From: JBFMAE01 sp040756085
GTDB taxonomy: Bacteria; Desulfobacterota; BSN033; UBA1163
Length of the DNA: 19,034 nucleotides
Reading direction: 5' to 3'
Assembly: GCA_040756085.1 (NCBI GenBank)
Contig: JBFMAE010000271.1
Location: 1 to 19,034, forward strand
Shown here: positions 13,731 to 19,034 of the stretch, one piece after another
Layout: the number at the start of each line of letters is the position of its first letter
Numbering within the stretch: the first letter of the stretch is position 1
Notes under the pieces: generated by a model
Database searches by the model: none
Told to the model about the DNA's origin: nothing
Seen by the model: only the letters and a program-made list of their open reading frames with translations
Program-made: the position numbers and the translations under genes

Positions 13731-13794
13731 GGTTGACTCAAAAATGGAGTCGGGGAGATCATCAAAAAGTAGCCTGTCCCCTTTTTCTAAAGCT
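13731..13794 (+). repeat. 64-bp direct repeat, left copy (right copy 14551-14614)
   Basis: It matches 14551-14614 at 57 of 64 positions. It begins with a GACTCAAAAATGGAGTC near-palindrome and ends with AGCCTGTCCCCTTTTTCTAA. The pair brackets the PIN/DUF2281 operon. The element starts exactly where similarity to the start of the 17049 methyltransferase gene (ATGAGG) ends. Confidence 0.8.
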
Positions 13795-13815
13795 GAAAAA
13801 GGGAGGACTCAAGAG

Positions 13816-13842
13816 ATGAAAGCGGTTGTCATAGAGGGATAA
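13816..13842 (+). pseudogene. possible relic of a dehydrogenase gene start
   Basis: An ATG at 13816 with a good GGGAGG ribosome site (13801-13806) reads MKAVVIEG and then TAA. MKAVVIEG is the common opening of medium-chain zinc alcohol dehydrogenase-type proteins. Eight codons are too few for a firm call; a truncated gene 5' end at the edge of the toxin-antitoxin cassette is plausible. Confidence 0.2.
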
Positions 13843-13844
13843 AT

Positions 13845-14246
13845 TTATGATGCTATATCACCTGGTGTTTTACGTCCTTTTTCTGTTTTATCAAAATCAG
13901 AATCAAAGCTAATGATTGTAAGCCCAAATTGTTCAGCAATAACATATTGATATGCATCGTCAAAATCAAGACCAAACTTTTGGGCGGTATTAATTACATC
14001 CTCCATATCCTTAGGCAATAAAGCAATCATCTTAATACCAGCGATTGAAATCATGTCTGTTAAGAATTGTCTAAAAACATGGTGCTGTTTACGGCGGAAA
14101 AAGAGAAGTCCAATAGAGTGAAGGGAATAATCTGAGATGAAAAACTCATGCTCCTCCGTTTTTGACAAAAACTCTTGTGCATCGATCGCTTTCGATTGTG
14201 TCAAAACCACCTCGAGAAAAATATTAGTATCTATGAGGAATTTCAT
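13845..14246 (-). CDS. PIN-domain ribonuclease toxin (VapC-like)
   Basis: The protein has 133 residues. PIN acidic residues are Asp6 (FLIDTN), Asp94/96/97 (GLDFDDAYQY) and Asp115/117 (SFDSDFD), giving the usual metal site for RNA cleavage. The middle reads ISDYSLHSIGLLFFRR, the wording of the PIN subgroup that pairs with DUF2281 antitoxins; it lacks the Glu found there in many VapC proteins. The start overlaps the upstream antitoxin stop by 4 bases. It runs opposite to the polysaccharide genes and is bracketed by a 64-bp direct repeat, so it is an independent cassette. Confidence 0.85.
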   Translation of the reverse strand: MKFLIDTNIFLEVVLTQSKAIDAQEFLSKTEEHEFFISDYSLHSIGLLFFRRKQHHVFRQFLTDMISIAGIKMIALLPKDMEDVINTAQKFGLDFDDAYQYVIAEQFGLTIISFDSDFDKTEKGRKTPGDIAS

Positions 14247-14455
14247 CTGTCAGCGATCCGCCACTTCGATATTGTGTGCTGGAGTTCTACCGACGTGTAT
14301 TCATTTCGCAGGTCCTCAAACGCTCCTGCCCAATCAAATTTAGGTTTGCCTCCATCTTTTTTAGCCCGTTTCTTAAGCAAAAACTCGATGAAATCCTTCA
14401 CCTCCTGTTGGAGGTCCGGTGGCAACTTCTCTACAACTTCCTTCAATGCTTCCAT
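14243..14455 (-). CDS. DUF2281-family antitoxin partner of the PIN toxin
   Basis: The protein has 70 residues. The N-terminal amphipathic helix LPPDLQQEVKDFIEFLLKKR is the DUF2281 hallmark. A C-terminal tail with TSVELQHTISKWR is the segment expected to wrap the PIN toxin. AGGAGG (14463-14468 on the minus strand) lies 7 bases before the ATG. A near-consensus promoter and an A/T palindrome sit just upstream, fitting autoregulation by the toxin-antitoxin complex. It overlaps the toxin gene by 4 bases. Confidence 0.85.
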   Translation of the reverse strand: MEALKEVVEKLPPDLQQEVKDFIEFLLKKRAKKDGGKPKFDWAGAFEDLRNEYTSVELQHTISKWRIADR

Positions 14456-14478
14456 TGGGTTATCCTCCTACATTTTAT

Positions 14479-14506
14479 ATTATATATAGATAATACTAAT
14501 CGTCAA
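14479..14506 (-). promoter_or_regulatory. promoter/operator of the PIN/DUF2281 operon
   Basis: On the minus strand, TTGACG (14501-14506) and TATAAT (14479-14484) are 16 bases apart. The imperfect palindrome TATTAT...ATAATA overlaps the -10 and is a candidate operator. The ribosome site lies about 10 bases further on. Confidence 0.65.
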
Positions 14507-14544
14507 GGGATATGTTGTTTTGGTCTATCTGTTCTATTTCGTTG

Positions 14545-14571
14545 AAAAAAAGTTGACTCAAAAATTGAGTC
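14545..14571 (-). terminator. rho-independent terminator of the ATPase gene
   Basis: On the minus strand, the stem GACTCA-ATTTT-TGAGTC (14555-14571) is followed by AAC and a run of seven T (14545-14551). It lies about 45 bases after the ATPase stop and separates that transcript from the toxin-antitoxin promoter. The stem belongs to the 64-bp direct repeat; the left repeat copy has a weaker stem and no T-run. Confidence 0.6.
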
Positions 14572-14614
14572 GGAGAGGTTATCAAAAAATAGCCTGTCCC
14601 CTTTTTCTAAGGCT
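14551..14614 (+). repeat. 64-bp direct repeat, right copy
   Basis: This is the partner of 13731-13794. Its right end touches the stop codon of the ATPase gene (14614-14616), so the cassette boundary and the gene end nearly coincide. Confidence 0.8.
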
Positions 14615-15783
14615 CAGAGAATCCGGTCAATAAAGCTCCCCGGAACCGCAGAAATCTTCTCGGCTAACCGATAGAGCCGGGGAGTTCTTGAAGCAACGTA
14701 TCCAGCAATTATACTATCCTGTCCATAGGTCTTTACCAGAGCATTCATCCCTTTCAAACTCGCCTGCTCCGCATGTTCTGCATATTTGCACTCAATCGCA
14801 ATGAATTGACCGCCCCGCTCAATTAAGAGATCGACCTCCTCTCCCTGTGAGGTCCTCCAAAACCAGAGTGGCACGGTTTTCCCTTGAGAGAAGAAGTGCT
14901 TCACCACCTGCATGACCACATGTGTTTCCCACAAAGCTCCGATAATTGGATGTCTCGCAATTCCTTCCCAATTCTCAAAACCCATCAGAAATGCCGCAAG
15001 TCCTGTATCACAAAGATACAACTTGGGAGACTTCACAAGCCGCTTAGTGACGCTTCGATAATACGGTTCCAGGAGAAAGATCTGACCGGAGGCCTGTAAG
15101 ACGGAAATCCACTTTTTTGCTGTATTCGGAGCAATCCCCACGTCCCGCGCAAGATCCGAATAAGAAAGAACACGGGCTGTCCTGCCGGCGACAGCTCTCA
15201 AGAAACGGTCGAAATCCCTGAGGTTACCAACATTCAATATATTCCTTACATCTCGTTCAAGATAAGTACTAAGGTAGGATGCATACCAGAGCGAGGGATC
15301 TATTTCTGGCCTTGCATAAAGTTCGGGAAAACCGCCATGAGATAGATACTGATTCTCATCGAAGCGGCTAAAAGCTTCATTGAGTTCGGTGGCGGAAAGG
15401 TTTAGCATATTTAATACCCCGCACCTTCCTGCCAAACTCTCCGATATGCCTTGCATCAGGAGGAAGTTCTGTGAACCGGTGAGGATGAAGCGGCCGGGTC
15501 TCCTATCTTTATCAATCATTACCTTGAGGTATCGAAAGAGGGACGGAGCATATTGAACTTCGTCAATGATCAAGGGGCTGCGGTAACGCTGGAGGAATTC
15601 CTCGGGCACGGTCTCGGCCTGAGAAGCAACGGAGGGGAGATCGAGAGATACATAGTCAGTATTGGGAAATACTTTACGAACGAGAGCTGTTTTTCCCACC
15701 TGCCTCGGACCGGTCACCACCAGAGCCGGAAACTGCCGGGACATGGCCTTCAAAGTTTCCTCATATTTTCTGGTAATCCACAT
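14614..15783 (-). CDS. AAA-family ATPase with C-terminal DUF4143
   Basis: The protein has 389 residues from the ATG at 15783. A TTG at 15798 would add five residues, but no ribosome site supports it. Walker A is GPRQVGKT (25-32), Walker B LIIDEVQ (71-77), the sensor LTGSQN (101-106) and then ESLAGR (115-120). A winged-helix-like part (VLSYSDLARDVGIAPNTAKKWI) follows. The C-terminal DUF4143 carries GEEVDLLIERGGQFIAIECKYA, a PD-(D/E)xK-like pattern. This is a very common, poorly understood family of accessory regions; defence, toxin-antitoxin-like and DNA-related roles have been suggested. It is monocistronic, with its own promoter and terminator. Confidence 0.88.
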   Translation of the reverse strand: MWITRKYEETLKAMSRQFPALVVTGPRQVGKTALVRKVFPNTDYVSLDLPSVASQAETVPEEFLQRYRSPLIIDEVQYAPSLFRYLKVMIDKDRRPGRFILTGSQNFLLMQGISESLAGRCGVLNMLNLSATELNEAFSRFDENQYLSHGGFPELYARPEIDPSLWYASYLSTYLERDVRNILNVGNLRDFDRFLRAVAGRTARVLSYSDLARDVGIAPNTAKKWISVLQASGQIFLLEPYYRSVTKRLVKSPKLYLCDTGLAAFLMGFENWEGIARHPIIGALWETHVVMQVVKHFFSQGKTVPLWFWRTSQGEEVDLLIERGGQFIAIECKYAEHAEQASLKGMNALVKTYGQDSIIAGYVASRTPRLYRLAEKISAVPGSFIDRIL

Positions 15784-15789
15784 GCAAAT

Positions 15790-15818
15790 ATTTTGCAACG
15801 ATAATGCAAAATTGTCAA
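15790..15818 (-). promoter_or_regulatory. probable promoter of the ATPase gene, likely leaderless
   Basis: On the minus strand a perfect TTGACA (15813-15818) and CAAAAT (15790-15795) are 17 bases apart. Only six bases separate the -10 from the ATG at 15783, so transcription would begin at or near the start codon. No ribosome site is present. TTTGCA-N7-TGCAAA in the spacer is a possible operator. Confidence 0.5.
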
Positions 15819-15830
15819 GCTATTTTTTTC

Positions 15831-15859
15831 TTGACAACCTCTTATGGTATTCATAAGAT
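15831..15859 (+). promoter_or_regulatory. possible divergent promoter with operator-like palindrome
   Basis: TTGACA (15831-15836) and TAAGAT (15854-15859) are 17 bases apart on the + strand. The palindrome CTTATG-gtatt-CATAAG (15841-15857) overlaps the -10. The -35 is also part of the inverted repeat TTGTCAAG (15812-15819) / CTTGACAA (15830-15837) shared with the ATPase promoter. It could drive the broken methyltransferase gene downstream. Confidence 0.35.
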
Positions 15860-15946
15860 ATTAAAATTCTCCCATTCAATCTGGGAAAAGATAAGAAATA
15901 CAGCGGGTTGGATATCATTTGACTGAGTTTATCAATAAACAAGTGC

Positions 15947-15980
15947 CCCCAAAGCAATGATGACCCCAAAGCAATGAAGA
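15947..15980 (+). repeat. 17-bp tandem duplication
   Basis: Two adjacent units of CCCCAAAGCAATGA plus three bases (15947-15963 and 15964-15980) differ at one position. The second runs straight into the AAAGGA ribosome-site candidate of the next gene. Confidence 0.7.
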
Positions 15981-15991
15981 AAAGGACTGGG

Positions 15992-16734
15992 ATGCTGGAT
16001 AAAATAGTTGGGTAGATCTATAATCGGAGAGGTGGTTCAGTATTTGATATTATAAATGTCATAGACGTCAATAGGAGCATTATAAAAAAGTTTGTGGAAA
16101 CTGCGGCATTGAGTACAAAGGAAGGGCAAAGTGTCCTAGATGCAGGTGCAGGCGAAGGTAATTGGAGATATTTATTCCCCCATGCCAGATATATTACACA
16201 AGACAAATGCATAGGATATACAGACTGGGATTATTCAAAAATTGATTACAAATGTGATATTATCAATATTCCTTTGGATGATTTGAGCATTGACGTAGTC
16301 CTGTTGATAGAAGTCCTGGAACATTTACCGGAACCTCTCTTGGCCCTAAAAGAAATAAACCGCATTTTGAAAAAGGGAGGCTATCTTTATATTACTGTCC
16401 CTCAAGGATGGGCAGAACATCAGGTTCCACATGACTATTATCGTTATACCCAGTACGGGCTTCGTTACCTTTTAAATGAAGCTAATTTTAAAGTTGAAAA
16501 AATAGAAAAAAGAGGAGGTTATTTCAAATATATTGCCTTTAGATTGTGGCATATCATTTTCATGCCTTTCCTAAATAGGGAGACTCTTGTTAAAAAATAG
16601 TAGGGTGGTTTATTAAAATTGGATTAATACTTTTTCTCACTTTAGTGAGTATAATTTGTTATTTCTTTGATGACATCTTAGACAAAGAAAAGGAATTAAC
16701 CTTGGGGTATCAAATAGTGGCAGTAAAAGAATGA
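15992..16734 (+). pseudogene. SAM-dependent methyltransferase broken by an amber codon and a frameshift
   Basis: The longest intact frame is 16094-16600 (168 codons from GTG). It shows VLDAGAGEGNWRYLF (motif I), YITQDK, DVVLLIEVLEHL and ILKKGGYLYITVPQ, the Methyltransf_11 pattern. That frame lacks a ribosome site at its GTG, and the same frame is open back to 16016 with plausible protein (GGSVFDIINVIDVNRSIIKKFVE). Seven codons earlier an ATG at 15992 with AAAGGA (15981-15986) is in frame, interrupted only by TAG at 16013-16015. At the other end the frame stops at 16598. Adding one A to the A6 run (16592-16597) restores IVGWFIKIGLIL...DKEKELTLGYQIVAVKE up to TGA 16732-16734, the expected family C-terminus. 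I read this as a two-lesion pseudogene of about 247 codons. Sequencing error or decoding events cannot be excluded. Confidence 0.7.
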
Positions 16735-16757
16735 ATGTCTAATTACTGAATCAAATA

Positions 16758-17030
16758 GTGAGTTGTGTCCCGCTCACCTATATCATGGCCTTCGTTTACC
16801 GGAACTGGAAGATCGAGAAGGGGTCCTATCGCATTCGAGAGAGGAATCTTAGAAAGATCTTTCAGGAATTAGAAATTCAGGGTTTTAGGATTTCGAGAAA
16901 AGGGATGACGATCTACGGATTGGGGGAGACCGTTTATAAACTGACATCCCTGGGAGAAAGATTCTTATCCAGAATCCGGTTTCTCAATACCTTTTCAGGC
17001 TATTGCTATTTCACAGGAAGAAAGAGTTAA
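16758..17030 (+). pseudogene. truncated duplicate of the first methyltransferase (C-terminal 85 residues only)
   Basis: The frame from GTG 16758 reads the same C-terminal domain as residues 144-228 of the 12843 gene (PLTYIMAFVYRNWKIEKG... to FTGRKS), with no SAM-binding half. DNA identity over 16776-17029 is about 95%. It has no ribosome site and starts abruptly near 16765, so it is a duplication remnant, not a functional gene. It lies directly upstream of the next methyltransferase gene, as the intact left copy once presumably did. Confidence 0.85.
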
Positions 17031-17048
17031 GTAGATACAACGATTCAT

Positions 17049-17723
17049 ATGAGGATGAAAGATCATAGGAAATTCGAACTTACCATGAAAAAAGAAGAGA
17101 AGAATCTTAACGATACATTATTTAATGAAATTATCTCCACCTACAGCAACCCCAATCATCTAATGCATAAGAAGATGAAACATGTCTTGAAGTATGTTCA
17201 GCCGGGAAATGCCCTGATTGATGTGGGATGCGGGATCGGAGAATTTCTTGTCCGGCTTCAAGACCGTTTTCATACTTTGGTCGGGGTTGATATCAGCCAG
17301 CCTGAAATCGAATTTGCAAAAAAGAGACTCGGGAATTCCTCCAATGTTTTTCTTCACTGTGGTAAACTGGAATCATTTCACTTCCCGGATGAACATTTCA
17401 ATGTCTGTTTATGTCCGGATGTTCTTGAACATGTGCCAACCCTTTTTCCGCTCCTTCAAGAGATATATAGAATCCTCCGAACCCATGGGGATCTTATCGT
17501 GACCGTTCCTAATTGGTATGATATAATTGTTTCGAAAATCTTAAATAAAAATCCTCAGCACGTTAATACCTTTACGCCTTGGCATTGGATGGCGATTTTG
17601 AAAAAAGCTGGTTTTAAAATCCGATTTTATAGAGCCATAGATTTTCCTTTAATAAGTTCTGAGTTTCTTTCTAAGAAAATACCGATCCTCGGGATGTGTA
17701 TCTTAATTGTAGCTTTTAAATGA
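17049..17723 (+). CDS. class I SAM-dependent methyltransferase
   Basis: The protein has 224 residues. Motif I is ALIDVGCGIGEFL (55-67), followed by LVGVDIS (Asp81), LCPDVLEHV and the Methyltransf_11-like EIYRILRTHGDLIVTVPNW. The C-terminal half is hydrophobic-rich (FTPWHWMAILKKAGFKIRFY) as in glycan methyltransferases. The start could be the ATG at 17049 or 17055; neither has a clear ribosome site. Its first six bases (ATGAGG) are copied at 13727-13732, showing it once followed the 12843 gene directly. It precedes the ABC exporter by 48 bases. Confidence 0.8.
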   Translation: MRMKDHRKFELTMKKEEKNLNDTLFNEIISTYSNPNHLMHKKMKHVLKYVQPGNALIDVGCGIGEFLVRLQDRFHTLVGVDISQPEIEFAKKRLGNSSNVFLHCGKLESFHFPDEHFNVCLCPDVLEHVPTLFPLLQEIYRILRTHGDLIVTVPNWYDIIVSKILNKNPQHVNTFTPWHWMAILKKAGFKIRFYRAIDFPLISSEFLSKKIPILGMCILIVAFK

Positions 17724-17771
17724 GGGGAAATTTTCACTGAGTTCCTTATGAATTGACGCGAAGATCCTTTT

Positions 17772-18551
17772 ATGAACATTGACCACGACAAGGTGCAAAG
17801 AAAAATAGATCTCCTCTGGATACTCACCCGGAAAGAGATCATTCTTCAATACAAAAGAACATCTCTTGGCATATTTTGGTCACTCCTTAATCCCCTCCTC
17901 CTCGCCTTTGTATTCTATATTGCCTTCAATATCATATTAGGAGTTCATATCCCTAACTTTCCTCTCTTCATCCTCTCTGCATTGTTTCCATGGACATGGT
18001 TTTCTACTTCCGTGAGTGCATCCACTGTATCTTTGATCTCAAACAAAAGCCTTATAAAAAAATTTCCATTCCCCAAACACTATCTTCTCATAGCAAGCGT
18101 TTTATCTCAAGGCATCCATTTTGTTTTTTCTTTACCGATTATTATAATTCTGGTATATGTTTATGGAAAACATGTTGATATCGTTTGGTTAACCGGGATC
18201 CCAATCCTTCTTATTATTCAATTTATGATCACCATCGGTCTCTCTCTTGCTGTATCGGTGATCAATGTTTATTTCATGGATTTCCAGTTCATTGTTGGGT
18301 TCCTCTTACAGGTGCTTTTTTGGATTACCCCTATCGTTTACAAATTTGACAATATTCCGGAAATCTACCGAACTTTATTTTTGTATTTAAATCCACTGGC
18401 ATCTCTCATGTCTTCATGGCGAGAATTATTTATGTCTAATAAGATTTATTGGAATTGGATTGGCATTGCTTTATTGGGTTCGATATCCATATTATTTTTA
18501 GGACTTGCCATATTCCGGAGATTAAGCAAGAGGATTGATGAAGTAGTATGA
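17772..18551 (+). CDS. wzm: polysaccharide ABC-2 exporter permease (Wzm/TagG/KpsM-like)
   Basis: The protein has 259 residues. It begins with the cytosolic helix DLLWILTRKEIILQYKRTSLGIFWSLLNPLL, the signature of the ABC-2 polysaccharide permease family. About six membrane spans follow, with FPWTWFSTSVSAS, FPFPKHYLLIA and LFWITPIVYKFDNIP at the expected places. The usual length is 255-275, so it is full. It works as a dimer with the ATPase encoded next, carrying finished undecaprenyl-PP-linked glycan across the inner membrane. Overlap with the ATPase gene is ATGA. There is no strong ribosome site; translation may depend on upstream genes. Confidence 0.9.
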   Translation: MNIDHDKVQRKIDLLWILTRKEIILQYKRTSLGIFWSLLNPLLLAFVFYIAFNIILGVHIPNFPLFILSALFPWTWFSTSVSASTVSLISNKSLIKKFPFPKHYLLIASVLSQGIHFVFSLPIIIILVYVYGKHVDIVWLTGIPILLIIQFMITIGLSLAVSVINVYFMDFQFIVGFLLQVLFWITPIVYKFDNIPEIYRTLFLYLNPLASLMSSWRELFMSNKIYWNWIGIALLGSISILFLGLAIFRRLSKRIDEVV

Positions 18552-19034
18552 ATCATTTTGTCATTGATTTGGAACATATTTGGAAAAAATATCCGGCGAA
18601 AAAGGATAGACCAGGATTCAAGGAATTTATGGTTAACTTCTATAAGTTAATCTACAAAAAGCGCAATCATGTAAATAGCCATTTCTATGCTCTCAGGGAC
18701 CTTACCCTCAAGATTAAAAAGGGGGAGTGTATTGGAATCATCGGTCAAAATGGAGCAGGGAAGAGTACCCTCCTTTCCATCATACTCGGTACCATTTTGC
18801 CATCAAAGGGGAGAGTGACGGTTTTGGGACGGGTTACCCCGCTGTTGGAGCTTGGGGCAGGTTTCCATCAAGATCTCACGGGTCGAGAGAATATCATTTT
18901 AAACGGCATTCTTCTTGGGATGACAAAGCTGGATGTCCTCCGTAAGATGGATACGATCATCCATTTCTCTGAATTGGAGGAATTTATTGACCTCCCTGTA
19001 AGAACATATTCCAGTGGGATGTATCTCAGGTTGG
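18548..19034 (+). CDS. wzt: polysaccharide ABC exporter ATPase (Wzt/TagH/KpsT-like), 3' truncated by window edge
   Basis: 162 residues are visible. Walker A is GQNGAGKST (66-74). The Wzt/TagH block LGRVTPLLELGAGFHQDLTGRENI follows, and the signature region YSSGM lies at the window end. The N-terminus has the expected insertion before the P-loop (PGFKEFMVNFYKLIYKKR). The ATG overlaps the permease stop as ATGA. The Walker B and any C-terminal glycan-binding domain lie beyond the window, so it cannot be said whether it recognises a capped O-antigen. Confidence 0.9.
   Translation, partial: MNHFVIDLEHIWKKYPAKKDRPGFKEFMVNFYKLIYKKRNHVNSHFYALRDLTLKIKKGECIGIIGQNGAGKSTLLSIILGTILPSKGRVTVLGRVTPLLELGAGFHQDLTGRENIILNGILLGMTKLDVLRKMDTIIHFSELEEFIDLPVRTYSSGMYLRL

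Noticed and set aside
14614..15783. AAA/DUF4143 gene considered as a transposition helper (IstB-like)
   Set aside because: The Walker region is followed by DUF4143 with a nuclease-like EVDLLIE...IECK pattern. No transposase partner or terminal inverted repeats lie next to it.
16094..16600. Calling 16094-16600 an intact short methyltransferase from its GTG
   Set aside because: No ribosome site is suitably spaced from the GTG, coding potential continues upstream past a TAG to a well-supported ATG, and the expected C-terminus continues in a shifted frame downstream.
1..19034. tRNA, rRNA or replication-origin features
   Set aside because: No cloverleaf, conserved rRNA stretch or iterated origin boxes were recognised on either strand by eye.

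Overview
The window is a cell-surface polysaccharide (exopolysaccharide, O-antigen or capsule) locus from a Gram-negative bacterium, broken up by toxin-antitoxin cassettes and many short palindromic repeats. Base composition looks moderate and AT-leaning (not computed). The gene types and the repeat-rich spacers resemble uncultivated Desulfobacterota/Nitrospirota-like genomes. That placement is an inference; no rRNA or other taxonomic marker is present.

Layout. (1) 1-3122: three genes of UDP-2,3-diacetamido-2,3-dideoxy-uronic acid synthesis, namely a WlbA/WbpB-type 3-dehydrogenase (cut by the left edge), a WbpD/WlbB-type N-acetyltransferase and a WbpI/WlbD-type 2-epimerase. The partner aminotransferase (WbpE/WlbC) is not visible. 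The epimerase carries an in-frame palindromic insertion. (2) 3123-5492: repeats, an MntA/HepT-like toxin-antitoxin pair, an unrecognised 79-residue protein coupled to an AbiEii-like nucleotidyltransferase, and a possible gene remnant. (3) 5493-12802: a tightly spaced, mostly co-directional polysaccharide block. It holds a GT39/ArnT-like membrane glycosyltransferase, a Wzx-like flippase, a two-lobed GNAT, an exosortase-locus-type polysaccharide deacetylase, a GT2 glycosyltransferase, and an Alg14/Alg13-like (PssD/PssE) split glycosyltransferase. (4) 12843-17723: SAM methyltransferases, interrupted by an accessory block (about 13731-16775). The block holds a PIN/DUF2281 toxin-antitoxin operon, an AAA/DUF4143 ATPase and a broken methyltransferase, and it is bounded by a duplication of the 3' end of the first methyltransferase gene. 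(5) 17772-19034: an ABC-2 polysaccharide exporter, Wzm-like permease and Wzt-like ATPase (cut by the right edge).

Working model: the left genes make an acidic di-N-acetylated amino sugar nucleotide. The GT2, Alg13/14-like and GT39-like enzymes build or decorate a lipid-linked glycan. The flippase and/or the ABC transporter move it across the inner membrane, and the deacetylase, GNAT and methyltransferases modify it. Having both a Wzx-like flippase and a Wzm/Wzt transporter suggests either two adjacent systems or a mosaic locus.

The most unusual signals are structural: a ~95% identical duplication bracketing a 3 kb cassette, a 64-bp direct repeat bracketing the PIN toxin-antitoxin operon, a palindrome inside the epimerase reading frame, several short palindromes sharing CCTGCC/GGCAGG ends (one apparently nested in another repeat), and two repeat families present as inverted copies 8 kb apart.
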